Positions 1-9,452 of a stretch of 36,669 nt of DNA are shown here, piece after piece. Within the stretch, counting starts at the first letter, position 1; each line of letters opens with the position of its first letter. The notes under the pieces were generated by a model. The model did not search any database and was not told the origin of the DNA. It saw only the letters and a program-made list of their open reading frames with translations. The translations under genes were made by a program, and so were the position numbers. Source of the stretch: Campylobacterota bacterium (GTDB taxonomy: Bacteria; Campylobacterota; Campylobacteria; Campylobacterales; Nitratiruptoraceae); contig WGAT01000013.1 of NCBI GenBank assembly GCA_015494715.1, positions 1 through 36,669 of the forward strand, written 5' to 3'.

Positions 1-1036
1 TGGAGTAGAGCCACGGGACAAAGCGGTTGTACCATAAAATCAAAGCCACGCCAAGCACTACCGAGGGGATCAAAAAGAGTACAAAGAGCGCCTCGTCGAT
101 CCCCCAACTACTTTGTTTTCGCAAAAGCTGTGCTGCTAGAAATCCTAAAAGGGTCAGGAGCAAAGCTACGAGCACGCCAATACCCAAAGTGGGTAGGAGC
201 GTTTGAAAAGTAAGGAGGGCCCCTGCAAAGAGCGTGGAGAGGCGAAGCTTGGCAAAGATACCCAAAAGAGGCGGTACTACGCAGCAAAATACCCCGAGCA
301 AAGCGATAAGCCACACCCCTTGCAAAGGATAGCGTAAAGAGGTAGCGCTAGGAGGCGAGGAGGCAAGGCGCCAAAGCAGCTTTTGAAACAAAAGAGCCAA
401 AATCAAAGCGGTGCATATCAGGGGCAAAGAGAGCCACGCCGCCCCATTAAAGTCGTAAAAAGCCCCAAACTGGGTAAATATCACCACGGCGATGGAGCGC
501 ACGTGCAGCTCGTTGCATACGCTGTAATCTCCAAGCCCCAGCATCCATACCAGCAAAAAGCCAAGCACCAAAGCCGGAGCCGTCAAAGGGAGCGTAATAC
601 GCCAAAAAGTGCACCATTTGTCACAAAAAAGCAGCCCCATCTCCTCTAGCGAGGGATCGATCCTTGCATAAAAAAAGGCAAGTATCAAAGGAATGAGAGC
701 ATAGATGGAGCCAAGCACCGCCACCGCTCCCCAAAAGCCATCAAATCCCAAACTTTTCCATCCAAAAGTGAGGATATCTGGAGGAAGCAGCAAATTTATG
801 GCAAAAAGGCTTATGACTATGCCAGCTCTTCTCCATCCGCTTTTGGCCAAAACAAATCCGATCCCGCCTCCTATGATAGTAGCGAGCAAAGCGCCCCAAA
901 ACCCAAGAGCCAAAGAGAGGCCAAAAGCTTGCCAAAGATCGCTAGGAAGCACTGGATGCGAAAGAGCCAAAAAGGCCAGATACCCTAAAGGCAAGAGTCC
1001 GCTACAAAGAAGAACGAACCACAGCAAAAACCTCAC
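1..1036 (-). CDS. ABC transporter permease (iron(III)/thiamine-type binding-protein-dependent family), runs off the left edge
   Basis: Not in the ORF track because it leaves the window. Open minus-strand frame from GTG at 1036, overlapping the SBP stop (GTGA): VRFLLWFVLLCSGLLPLGYLAFLALSHPVLPSDLWQAFGLSLALGFWGALLATIIGGGIGFVLAKSG...; hydrophobic, with a permease EAA-like loop (EEMGLLFCDKWCTFWRITLPLTAPALVLGFLLVW). Confidence 0.85.
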   Translation of the reverse strand, partial: MRFLLWFVLLCSGLLPLGYLAFLALSHPVLPSDLWQAFGLSLALGFWGALLATIIGGGIGFVLAKSGWRRAGIVISLFAINLLLPPDILTFGWKSLGFDGFWGAVAVLGSIYALIPLILAFFYARIDPSLEEMGLLFCDKWCTFWRITLPLTAPALVLGFLLVWMLGLGDYSVCNELHVRSIAVVIFTQFGAFYDFNGAAWLSLPLICTALILALLFQKLLWRLASSPPSATSLRYPLQGVWLIALLGVFCCVVPPLLGIFAKLRLSTLFAGALLTFQTLLPTLGIGVLVALLLTLLGFLAAQLLRKQSSWGIDEALFVLFLIPSVVLGVALILWYNRFVPWLYS

Positions 1037-2022
1037 TCTTTTGCCCACTCCCGCAAAATCGGCTGGATCCGTACCAGTTGCTTGGCCACTTCGTCGTATC
1101 GTACCGGCAAGATTTTGAGCTCTTGTAAAGATTTGAGCTCCTTAGGTGGAGCCAGATGTGGATGCAAAGGGATCTGGGCGCATGCCATCTTGGCCAATGC
1201 CTCTTCGGTAGCAGGAGAAAGCAGATAGTCCATCAGCTTTTTGGCCAGCTTTGGATGAGGAGCCCCTTTGAGTAGCATCACCGCATTTGGTACCACAAAG
1301 ATACCCATCTGATCTGGTTTTTGATCGGGGTAGCGGATATGCACTTTTGCCCCTCGGCGGATCCTCGCCACGGCGTCGTCGCTATCTACCAAAGCGAACC
1401 GATACTTGCCTTGCGCCACCAGATCGGCGCTCTCCCCGTTGCTAGTGGAGATGGCGGCGTTTTGTTTGAGGCGATACAAAAACTCTTTTGCCTCCTCCCC
1501 CAGCACTACGAACAAAGCGGCGATATGTACAGCCGTCGTCCCAAAGAGGGGGTTGGCTATGACTCCTTTGTGGGCAAAGGACTCTTTGGCGTAATCGAGC
1601 ACGGAGGTAGGCTCTGGTTTTGTGCCGTTGTGTACCAAAAAGAGGCGAAGTCTAGCCGAAAAGCCGCACCAATACCCTTTGGGATCTTTGAAAAGAGCGG
1701 GAATCTCTTTGGCGTTTGGGCTGTGGTAGGGTTGTAAGAGTCCCTTTTGGCGCAGTACTTCGGCACGGATTGGCTCGTTGGCCCAGTACAGATCGGCTTG
1801 GGGGTGGGCGGCTTCGGCGATGATGCGATTCATCAGCCCCGTCCCTTTGGATTCTTCCGTGTCGTAGATCGCTTCTACTTTGATACCGCTTTGGCGCTCG
1901 AAAGCTTTGAGTATCGGCTCGGAGAAGACTCTATCTTCGGAGACATAGATACGCACGACGCTCTTGTGCTCCGAGCAGCCTCCAAAAAAAAGCAGCAAGG
2001 CGATGAGCCATCCATACCTCAT
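1033..2022 (-). CDS. ABC transporter substrate-binding lipoprotein (Fe3+/FbpA-like)
   Basis: Lipobox LLLFFGGCS; 'VVRIYVSEDRVFSEPILKAFERQSGIKVEAIYDTEESKGTGLMNRIIAEAAHPQADLYW' is typical of iron-type SBPs. Start set at the ATG overlapping the upstream stop (ATGA). Confidence 0.85.
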   Translation of the reverse strand: MRYGWLIALLLFFGGCSEHKSVVRIYVSEDRVFSEPILKAFERQSGIKVEAIYDTEESKGTGLMNRIIAEAAHPQADLYWANEPIRAEVLRQKGLLQPYHSPNAKEIPALFKDPKGYWCGFSARLRLFLVHNGTKPEPTSVLDYAKESFAHKGVIANPLFGTTAVHIAALFVVLGEEAKEFLYRLKQNAAISTSNGESADLVAQGKYRFALVDSDDAVARIRRGAKVHIRYPDQKPDQMGIFVVPNAVMLLKGAPHPKLAKKLMDYLLSPATEEALAKMACAQIPLHPHLAPPKELKSLQELKILPVRYDEVAKQLVRIQPILREWAKE

Positions 2023-2624
2023 CGCCATACCCTCAGATCGTCAAAGGAGGTGGCGGCGTCCGCTTTGGTCCACACCCCTACGCCTCCAGCCCTTGGGATC
2101 GCTTTGGAGCGGGCTTTGAGCAGCTTCTTGCCGTCAAGCGAAGCGGTGATACGCTCCCCTTTTTGGGTAATGCTCATCTGGTGCCAGCCGGGTGAGAGGT
2201 GTATGTTCGCTCCGGCGATTTGGTGACGCCATCCATGTTTGACGTAGTAGAGCCTAAAATTATCCTCCAAAGGGTTGTAGCGCACCACGAAGTAGTTGTT
2301 GGCGTCTTGGATACGCCACGCTATCCCCCCGCCTTGATCGATGTGCCCGCTATTGGCTCGAAAACGCACCGCTATCTTGCCCTCTTTGAAAGTGAGCTTG
2401 GGATTGTAGCAAAGATTAAAAGCGCTGGTGCCCGGACGCACCAAAGAGAGGATGTGGTTGTCGCCCTCCTTTTCCACCGCCCATTTGGCCAGCCTGCTCC
2501 CTTGATGGGTGGCTGCAACTTGCCACCCTTTGGGGAGCTTGCCCACCGGCGTGGACTCAAAATCTTCCACCACCACATCGGCTAGAAGCAGTAAAGGGAT
2601 GATGAGCAGCCATAAAGCTCGCAT
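2019..2624 (-). CDS. Secreted concanavalin A-like/DUF1080-type lectin-fold protein
   Basis: 201 aa, N-terminal signal peptide (MRALWLLIIPLLLLADVV), then VVEDFESTPVGKLPKGW...GGIAWRIQDANNYFVVRYNPLEDNFRLYYV...GWHQMSITQKGERITASLDGKKL...GGVGVWTKADAATSFDDLRV, typical of jelly-roll lectin-like domains. Confidence 0.7.
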   Translation of the reverse strand: MRALWLLIIPLLLLADVVVEDFESTPVGKLPKGWQVAATHQGSRLAKWAVEKEGDNHILSLVRPGTSAFNLCYNPKLTFKEGKIAVRFRANSGHIDQGGGIAWRIQDANNYFVVRYNPLEDNFRLYYVKHGWRHQIAGANIHLSPGWHQMSITQKGERITASLDGKKLLKARSKAIPRAGGVGVWTKADAATSFDDLRVWR

Positions 2625-2643
2625 AGAGCCTCCTTTTTAGGCT

Positions 2644-2649
2644 ATTGTA
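2644..2649 (-). promoter_or_regulatory. Putative sigma70 -10 (TACAAT) for the lectin-like/ABC operon
   Basis: Minus strand TTGACAAAATTGTGTACAATAGCC, about 20 bp upstream of the 2624 start with an AAGGAGG Shine-Dalgarno between. Confidence 0.5.
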
Positions 2650-2659
2650 CACAATTTTG

Positions 2660-4066
2660 TCAAAGCTGGCAAAAAGGGATAGCGATTTTTGCCATAGCCT
2701 CGGGATAGCCTCTGGTTTTGGCTATCTTTTTGGCCAAGCTATCGATCTTGGCCTCTTGTAAAGGCTCGGGATAGATACGGCGTCCTTGCTGGGATGGACC
2801 CAGTGTTCCTAGCGTGATGAGCTTTTGGACGATCGCATCGGCCATGGAGAGGATGGAAGAGACCTTGACGATCTCGCATCTGGCATAGCGATCCCCCTCA
2901 AAGCTCACCTCGGCGGCTCGCAAGGAAAGATCATCCCCGGGAATCTGCTGGGCCCCGTAAAGTGGAGTGGGAGTGGGTTTGGCCGATAGGAAGTCCGGAA
3001 TATAGCGGGCCACATATTCGATGGCTCGCTGGGTGCGGTGCAGCGCCACCTCCCTTGGCCAACCCTTTTTGATCCAATCGATATATTTTTGGGGAAGTTT
3101 TGGTTGGCTGGAGCGTTTACTACTTTTGGCCACGCCATCTTCAAAAAGGGTGATATCTTTGCGCATCCCATGCAGCTGGTAGTAGCCTCCGGGATAGGGA
3201 GTAAACTGGGCCATCCCCCGATCGGTCCCTCGAATGCCGTGGAAGATCATCTCAGGGTAGAGGTGCTCTTGTCGGTAGCTTGCGATATAGGCCGCTTTGA
3301 ATTCTACGAAACGGCTTTTTTTGTATCCTAGCCAGTCATCCAGATATCCGCTCTCAAATCCCATGGCGTTGATGAGAAAGTCGAAACGCTCGCTATATTT
3401 TTTTCCGTCTTTTTCATAGGTGAGCCCAAATCCATCACCCTCATGTTTGGCATTCACCACCTTTGTGCCGTAATGGATGGGGGCATCTTGTAAAAGTAGC
3501 TGTGCGATGGCGCTGAGGCGAAAGATGTTGATCCCAAATTCCTGCACCAAAAGCACTGGATATTTGAGTTTGGCCAAAGCCACCTCTTTGGCGAAGCTGA
3601 TCATCCACTCCAGATGGTTTTGTGGTACTTTCGGCGTGGGGAGCTCTTGAAGCTCCATAAGCTGCTTATGTGCGAAACTTAGCACATAGTGCTCTGGCTC
3701 GCCCAATACTTTGGTCTTTGGATCCTTGGCCACCAGATCACCGTAGGCATGGGACAGGATGAGAGCTCTTCGTTCTAGCTCCTCAGGGTCTAAAGGGATA
3801 TGCACGGGTACCGCCAAAGCCGTGGGTCGGCGCTCTATCGCTTGGGGATAGAAGCGCATAAATTCTATAGACTCACGAAGCAATCGCAGACGCTGGGCAT
3901 CGTCGACATCTGGATAAAGGTTGCCGCCGGCGTGTAGATGGCATGCGGGAGGCCCGGCGATGAGCATCCGCTTCTTTTCAAAAAGCGTCACATCCGCCCC
4001 AAGTGAGCGCAGATAGATCGCCACGGAGGCTCCAGCCACCCCACCTCCCACGATGGCTATTTTCAC
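2660..4066 (-). CDS. FAD-dependent oxidoreductase
   Basis: N-terminal dinucleotide-binding motif MKIAIVGGGVAGASVAIYLRSLGADVTLFEKK; 468 aa. Confidence 0.8.
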   Translation of the reverse strand: MKIAIVGGGVAGASVAIYLRSLGADVTLFEKKRMLIAGPPACHLHAGGNLYPDVDDAQRLRLLRESIEFMRFYPQAIERRPTALAVPVHIPLDPEELERRALILSHAYGDLVAKDPKTKVLGEPEHYVLSFAHKQLMELQELPTPKVPQNHLEWMISFAKEVALAKLKYPVLLVQEFGINIFRLSAIAQLLLQDAPIHYGTKVVNAKHEGDGFGLTYEKDGKKYSERFDFLINAMGFESGYLDDWLGYKKSRFVEFKAAYIASYRQEHLYPEMIFHGIRGTDRGMAQFTPYPGGYYQLHGMRKDITLFEDGVAKSSKRSSQPKLPQKYIDWIKKGWPREVALHRTQRAIEYVARYIPDFLSAKPTPTPLYGAQQIPGDDLSLRAAEVSFEGDRYARCEIVKVSSILSMADAIVQKLITLGTLGPSQQGRRIYPEPLQEAKIDSLAKKIAKTRGYPEAMAKIAIPFCQL

Positions 4067-4701
4067 AGTATCTCCTTGAGTGTGGCCAAAGAGGGGATCT
4101 TTTGAGCCTCCACTTTGCTGCTATCGTAGCCATGCGCTACCCATATCATATCCATACCGGCCGCTTTGGCTGCTTGATAGTCGTTGATGGAGTCGCCTAT
4201 CATCACTGCCTCTTGGGGCGCCACTCCTAGCTTTTCGCACGCATACAGGAGCGGTTCGGGTGAGGGCTTTTTGGCCTTGAGGCTATCGCCTCCAAGGATG
4301 AGGTTGAAGTAGTCGAGTCCCAGCTCTTTTAGAATAGGGGGTACGAAAGCGTAGGGTTTGTTGGTCACAAGTCCTAGGCGGTAGTGAGGACGCAAGTACT
4401 CCAGCACCTCTTTGGCGTGCGGGTAGGCTTTGGTGTGGTTGCACAGATTGGCGTTGTAGTGCTCGAAAAATATCTCTTTTGCCTTTTTAAAAAGCTTGGG
4501 ATCTACGAGGGCTGGCTCCATCTGGCCTGTCAATCCCCTTTGTAGCAAAAGAGTGGCTCCCCCGCCGATCCAGCTACGGATGGTATCGAGGTCGTAGGTG
4601 GGCTGTCCCAAAACTTGCAAGGTATGGTTAAGCGAAGCCGCCAGATCGGGGGCGCTGTCGATAAGTGTGCCGTCTAGATCGAAAAGTACCGCTTTTTTCA
4701 T
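4063..4701 (-). CDS. gph: HAD-family phosphoglycolate phosphatase-like hydrolase
   Basis: HAD motifs: MKKAVLFDLDGTLIDSAPDLA, LVTNKP, VMIGDSINDYQAAKAAGMD; 4-nt overlap with the FAD gene. Confidence 0.85.
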   Translation of the reverse strand: MKKAVLFDLDGTLIDSAPDLAASLNHTLQVLGQPTYDLDTIRSWIGGGATLLLQRGLTGQMEPALVDPKLFKKAKEIFFEHYNANLCNHTKAYPHAKEVLEYLRPHYRLGLVTNKPYAFVPPILKELGLDYFNLILGGDSLKAKKPSPEPLLYACEKLGVAPQEAVMIGDSINDYQAAKAAGMDMIWVAHGYDSSKVEAQKIPSLATLKEIL

Positions 4702-4714
4702 GATTTTTTGCGAA

Positions 4715-4720
4715 ATTGTA
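4715..4720 (-). promoter_or_regulatory. Putative -10 (TACAAT) for the gph operon
   Basis: Minus strand GGTACAATTTCGCAAAAAATCATG just upstream of the gph start. Confidence 0.4.
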
Positions 4721-4759
4721 CCAAAGATAGAGGAAAAAAACAGCCTTTATGGGGATAAA

Positions 4760-7345
4760 TTAACGCAATTTTCTATAATAGAGATGAGCGCCGCTTTTTG
4801 AGGGACCAAAAATCATCTCCGCTTCGAGATGATCGCTAATTTCGTAGCGTATGATAATAGTGGAGATTTCGTCGTTTTTGTACAAAATAGAGATTTTGTC
4901 ACTCAGATGCGTACCAATCTCAAACCCCACTCTTCCCCCCTCGGTGGTGAGGGTGAGGGTATCGAGTTTGAGGCCTAACTGCTTGAGGAGGTCTTTTAAG
5001 AAGATATTGGAGAGTAAAGAGCCAAAGCGTCCGCCACCCAAAGCGGAGTTGAGTAGTTTTTGGAAAGAGCCAAAGGCTAGGAGGCTTAGGATCTCGTTTG
5101 GTTTGAGGTAGGGTTCGCTATCAAAATGTACGATCGGATGTTGGGCGTCTCCGGAGATGGTGATAAAGATGGTGTAGCGCTCTTTTCTGGTTTTAAGATG
5201 CAAGTCGAGTAAAGGATCGGTAGGCGGCCCATAAAAACTCAAACTTGAGGGGAGGATTAAAAAGTAGTGATCGGCTATTTCGTAGTGTCCCCGTAGAATT
5301 TTGACAAGACCTAGTATCTCCAACTCTTTTTGATACTCTTTGTATAAACTCAAATCCGGTTTGATCCATACCAATAGATGGGGAATTTTATATAAAATCG
5401 TCTTTTTGGAGCCTATATGAATGTCAAGCGCTATATTTTTGGTGAAGTAGTCCTCTTTGGTTTTGATCTGATCCACTACAATGATATCCGGATCGTTGAT
5501 GGAGTGGATTTTTTTAGGAGCGTAGGTGATGGTGCCCTCAAGCAATCGGATATCGCCGTTAACTTCTATTTTTGGTAAAGCCAAAGCGATCCCCAGATCG
5601 GCATCCAAGGTAGCGGCTCCTTCAATGGAGGAATAGCGGTATTTTCTAGCCGTGGCGCTCAGTCTACCTTTTTGGCTTTTGGGCTCAAAAAACCCTCGTA
5701 CGAGAATTTTGTCCTCTATCCAAAATCGCTTGATGGTGATCCTATCGCCAAGCAAAAGAGTCGACGGCCTTGTGGCGAATATTCCGTGATCTTTAAACTC
5801 CGTGGCATAGTAGTCTATAACGAGCCGAGGACCAAAGCCGTGCAGTTTGAGGTTTAAAAAACTGGGCTCGCCCGTGAGTTTTGGAGCTTTGAGAAAGAGT
5901 TGGTATCGGCCTTTGAAATAGTGGGCGTTAAGATCGAGTGTACCGTCGTTTGGGATATAAGGAAGTGCGAACAGAGCATCAAGATGCTGGATGAAATCTT
6001 GCAAAGAGGGGGTATGGAATTTGAGATTCCAGCCTTTTGTTTTTTGGATTTTTAGATGACTTCGTCCAATGGTAACTCGTAGGGATGCGGGCGTAAACTT
6101 GGCGTGAAACAAAGGGGAGCGTAGGTCTCCTTTGAAAGAGGCAAGATTAAGATTGAGCGTAACCGAGTTGATGGCCGGAAGATTGATGTGGTCCACGGGT
6201 TTTAAAAAATCGATCGAGGCTCGCAAAGTGGGAGGGCGAAGCGCGCCTTGGATGGCGGCGTAGTTGGACTGGATCCAAAAGTCGATATTTTTTGGCTCTC
6301 CTTTGGCTTGCAAGGTTAGCATGAGATCCCTTAGGGACGGAGGGAGATTTGGATAGAGTTTGGCCAAGAGGATGGGGCTAGAGCGTAGCTCAAAATTTTG
6401 TGGAGCCCTCCATTTTCCATCGATACGCCACAAAGAGGTGGTGGCTTGCCAAGCGGCTTTTTGGAGATCTCCGGCCACTTGTATGCTTATCAAGCGGTAG
6501 GCTAGGGGACGAAGCGGCAGTGTGGTTTTAGGATTGTGGAGTTTGGCCCGGAGGCGGTAGCGAAGCGTATGGCGATAAAAAAGCGTAGCTTGGATATTGG
6601 CCCTAGAGCGTTGGTACAAGCCCTCTGCTTTGATCTTGGCCACGACTTTTTTATAGTCGCTTTGGAGGGCGGCTTTAACTTGGCGCAAGCGCACCTCGCC
6701 GTAGCGGATGGCGTTGGTGCGTAGTATGGCCTTAAGCCCTTTTGTTGAGGCGTGGAGTCGAAAGGAGACGGGCTTGAAGACAAGAGGAGGAAGCTTTGGG
6801 TAGAGACGACCTCGTATAAAAGCCTTGCCCTTTTTGATCTCTCCTTTGCCAAAAAGCGTACCCCAAAGGGTCTTGAGGCGGAGCCGTGCTATTTTGGCGC
6901 TTTGCATATTTACCTCTTTGGCCAGCAGCGTGAGGGTATTTTTGGTTTTGTAGTGGTAAAAAGCGCGTATGAAAAGTTTGGCCACAAAAGGATGAATCGG
7001 CAAAGCTATGGGGCGGCTTTGCTTAGATTTGGATTGGCCGCTTAGCGACTCGATCGCGTTGAGGTTCACACCTTTGGCGCTGATGGAATCAAAATAGAGG
7101 ATCAAGTGGACAAGGGGGGCGAGGCGATAGCGTAGATCCAGCTCCTTGGCCAAAAGTTTGTGATGGTAGCGAATATCGTACAAGGTGATATGGGTGAGGG
7201 AGTGCAGCGCAAAGCGAAAGGATATCCCCTCTTTTTGTAACAATTTTTGGAGGTTTTTGGTAATAAATCCGCTTTGGGTCTGGGCTATGAGCAGCGCCAT
7301 AATGATGATGAGCAGCAGCTCTACGACTTGGAGCACTCTTTTCAA
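4760..7345 (-). CDS. tamB: Translocation/assembly module TamB-like (AsmA/TamB C-terminal domain) protein
   Basis: Single N-terminal TM (VLQVVELLLIIIMALLIAQTQSGFI), long beta-rich protein, C-terminal DUF490-like region (LDLHLKTRKERYTIFITISGDAQHPIVHFDSEPYLKPNEILSLLAFG). Start revised to the TTG overlapping the tamA-like stop (TTGA); the listed start at 7516 lies inside the tamA-like gene. Confidence 0.85.
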   Translation of the reverse strand: MKRVLQVVELLLIIIMALLIAQTQSGFITKNLQKLLQKEGISFRFALHSLTHITLYDIRYHHKLLAKELDLRYRLAPLVHLILYFDSISAKGVNLNAIESLSGQSKSKQSRPIALPIHPFVAKLFIRAFYHYKTKNTLTLLAKEVNMQSAKIARLRLKTLWGTLFGKGEIKKGKAFIRGRLYPKLPPLVFKPVSFRLHASTKGLKAILRTNAIRYGEVRLRQVKAALQSDYKKVVAKIKAEGLYQRSRANIQATLFYRHTLRYRLRAKLHNPKTTLPLRPLAYRLISIQVAGDLQKAAWQATTSLWRIDGKWRAPQNFELRSSPILLAKLYPNLPPSLRDLMLTLQAKGEPKNIDFWIQSNYAAIQGALRPPTLRASIDFLKPVDHINLPAINSVTLNLNLASFKGDLRSPLFHAKFTPASLRVTIGRSHLKIQKTKGWNLKFHTPSLQDFIQHLDALFALPYIPNDGTLDLNAHYFKGRYQLFLKAPKLTGEPSFLNLKLHGFGPRLVIDYYATEFKDHGIFATRPSTLLLGDRITIKRFWIEDKILVRGFFEPKSQKGRLSATARKYRYSSIEGAATLDADLGIALALPKIEVNGDIRLLEGTITYAPKKIHSINDPDIIVVDQIKTKEDYFTKNIALDIHIGSKKTILYKIPHLLVWIKPDLSLYKEYQKELEILGLVKILRGHYEIADHYFLILPSSLSFYGPPTDPLLDLHLKTRKERYTIFITISGDAQHPIVHFDSEPYLKPNEILSLLAFGSFQKLLNSALGGGRFGSLLSNIFLKDLLKQLGLKLDTLTLTTEGGRVGFEIGTHLSDKISILYKNDEISTIIIRYEISDHLEAEMIFGPSKSGAHLYYRKLR

Positions 7346-9012
7346 AAAACGGCTCCTATGTACAGACTCAAAGCGTGGTGGGATGGGTGGAAAGGGTCGA
7401 TACCCATATAGGCTTTGAGGGTGCCTATGGTGGAGGGGTAGAGGATGCCCGCCCCTAGTGCGTCGACATGGTCGTTGAGGTTGAGTCTTGATCGCGTCAA
7501 ATAGGTGCGATCCCAAAACAAGGCGCCATAAAGGCTCTTTGTTAGGGGGTAACGCAGCTCCACAGAACCCTCGTTGAGTGCGTTGCCGCCTATTTGACAG
7601 GGGCTATCAAGGGCGTAGATGGTATGGTAGCCGTAGGCTCTGTTGCTTTGGGCCCCGCCGGCTAGAAAGAAAAGAGATGGAGGAACGCTTGAGGAGCTAA
7701 AGAGCTGGCCGATATGGGCTTTGAGTAGCACTATCGCCCTGCTCAAAGAGAGATAAAGTCCTCCTTTTGCCTCCATTTTGAGATAGTTGGGATCGCCAAA
7801 AAAAGAGGTCTCCAACCTGCTAGCTATATACCATCCTTTAGTGGGAAAGAGCTTGGAGTCTCGTTTGTCCAAAAGATAGGTGGCAAAAATATTAGCGTAG
7901 AAATAGCGCTTTTGAGGGATACAAAAGATGGCGTCAAAAATATCTTGGCGCTGGAGCCCAATACCCAAAGTGTAGGCGTCGCTAAAGGACTCTTGCAAAA
8001 TTTTAGAGGATATTTGGATGGTTTTTTGCTTGAAGCTGTGAAAATCTTCTAAAGCGTACTTTCCAAAAAGGACGGTATCAAAATCTCTACCCAGTAGCGG
8101 CAGGCTCGGGATAAAAAGCGATAGAGCGCTTTTTTGCTCTAGTTTAGAGTGAAAAAGAGTCAAAGCGAGCTGATAGGTGTGGAAATTAAAGTCCTTGTAT
8201 CCAAAACTCAAAAGCGGCCCTCTATCGGTTTCGTATCCAATCCCCGCTTTATAAAGATGGTGCTTTTTGCGCTCTTTGAGCCAGATATCCACAAACACTT
8301 TGTTTTTTATCTTTTTGGAGTAGTCGATACGCACCCCGCTAAAATATTCTAGCGAGTAGAGCCGTTTGTAGCTTTGCTCTATGTGGTCAAGATCGAGCTT
8401 TTGCCCCGGGCGTAGATAGATGTGGTCCAACACGACCCGTTTGGGCAGAGTGCGTAGACCTTTGACCTTGATAGAGGCGATACGGCAGATTTTCCCTTTG
8501 CGCAGATAGATAGAGATATAGACGCTGTGGGATTTGTGGTGGATGTAGGCTTTAGGATTAAATTCGAAACTACAATACCCTTTTTTGAGCAGTTGTTTCG
8601 TAATTTGCGCTTTCATCCGTTTAAATACGGGAGCGACGAAACGCTCGTTTTTTTTAAAAGGTATGCGAATGGGAAAATCGCTCGTTACCGAGATTGCTCG
8701 AATTACTAAAGGAGGGCCTTCTTGGATCCAAAAAATAGCTTTGTCCCCTTGCCTTTTGAGCCGTATCCTCGCATCCCAAAAACCTTGCTCTTTATAAAAG
8801 AGTCGAAGCTCCTCCTTTAAAGAGGGGAGCAGTTTCTCGTCTACCTTTGGCACCCATTTTTTATGGGTTATCTCTACCCACCACCCAGGCTCAAGACCCA
8901 GCTCCTTATACAGGCGCTCGCTCGAAAATGTTTTGTTGCCCTCAAAATAGAGTGCTACTTGACCCCCAAAGAGTGTGATGGTACAAAAAAGCAAGAGAAA
9001 AAAAGCTCTCAT
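7342..9012 (-). CDS. tamA: BamA/TamA family outer-membrane protein (POTRA plus Omp85 barrel)
   Basis: Signal peptide MRAFFLLLFCTITLFG; POTRA-like repeats (IRAISVTSD..., IASIKVKGLRTLPKRVVLDHIYLRPGQKLD); C-terminal Omp85 features (FFLAGGAQSNRAYGY, GSVELRYPL). Start revised to the ATG at 9012, at the signal peptide. Confidence 0.88.
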   Translation of the reverse strand: MRAFFLLLFCTITLFGGQVALYFEGNKTFSSERLYKELGLEPGWWVEITHKKWVPKVDEKLLPSLKEELRLFYKEQGFWDARIRLKRQGDKAIFWIQEGPPLVIRAISVTSDFPIRIPFKKNERFVAPVFKRMKAQITKQLLKKGYCSFEFNPKAYIHHKSHSVYISIYLRKGKICRIASIKVKGLRTLPKRVVLDHIYLRPGQKLDLDHIEQSYKRLYSLEYFSGVRIDYSKKIKNKVFVDIWLKERKKHHLYKAGIGYETDRGPLLSFGYKDFNFHTYQLALTLFHSKLEQKSALSLFIPSLPLLGRDFDTVLFGKYALEDFHSFKQKTIQISSKILQESFSDAYTLGIGLQRQDIFDAIFCIPQKRYFYANIFATYLLDKRDSKLFPTKGWYIASRLETSFFGDPNYLKMEAKGGLYLSLSRAIVLLKAHIGQLFSSSSVPPSLFFLAGGAQSNRAYGYHTIYALDSPCQIGGNALNEGSVELRYPLTKSLYGALFWDRTYLTRSRLNLNDHVDALGAGILYPSTIGTLKAYMGIDPFHPSHHALSLYIGAVF

Positions 9013-9017
9013 TGTGC

Positions 9018-9024
9018 TACTATA
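9018..9024. promoter_or_regulatory. Symmetric bidirectional -10 element between the tamA-like and PNPOx-like genes
   Basis: TACTATA: TACTAT (9018-9023) on + and TATAGT (9024-9019) on -; each would place a start point about 7 nt away, at or next to the ATG at 9030 (+) and 9012 (-). Confidence 0.45.
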
Positions 9025-9029
9025 TCGGT

Positions 9030-9452
9030 ATGCAAAAAAGGATCTTCGATTTTTTGGCAAAACACCATTTGATGAGTCTGGCTACCTATGGCAGTGCGGG
9101 GGTATGGGCGGCAAGCTGTTTTTATCGTTTCGATCCGGTGGATTTGGCGCTGATCTTTGCTAGTGCGGAGGCTACAACCCATATGCGCCATATCGCCTCT
9201 AATCCCAAAGTCGCCGGTACGATCGCCCCTTATGCGTCTCAAATCTACAAAATCCAAGGGGTGCAGTTCCAAGGGGAGGTGTATAGAGCTAAACCGCGGC
9301 AAAAACGGCTCTATTGCGAGGCTTTCCCCATAGCCAAAACCATACCGGGCGATTTTTGGAGCGTAGGGCTTTTGTGGGTGAAAATGACGGATAATACTCT
9401 TGGTTTTAAAACCAAGCTCATTTGGACTAGGACTGGACCAGACGATCGATGA
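9030..9452 (+). CDS. Pyridoxamine 5'-phosphate oxidase-like (split-barrel FMN-binding) protein
   Basis: MQKRIFDFLAKHHLMSLATYGSAGVWAASCFYRFDPVDLALIFASAEATTHMRHIASNPKVAGTIAPYASQIYKIQGVQFQGEV is typical of small PNPOx-like proteins; start revised from 9012 to the ATG at 9030. Confidence 0.8.
   Translation: MQKRIFDFLAKHHLMSLATYGSAGVWAASCFYRFDPVDLALIFASAEATTHMRHIASNPKVAGTIAPYASQIYKIQGVQFQGEVYRAKPRQKRLYCEAFPIAKTIPGDFWSVGLLWVKMTDNTLGFKTKLIWTRTGPDDR

Noticed and set aside
383-1118. Plus- and minus-strand ORFs at 383-649, 705-1118 and 741-935
   Set aside because: They lie over the GTG-initiated ABC permease reading frame, which is clearly coding.
7346-7516. N-terminal 57 aa of the listed tamB ORF
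   Set aside because: Encoded inside the tamA-like barrel gene in another frame; the TM segment and TTGA overlap support a start at 7345.
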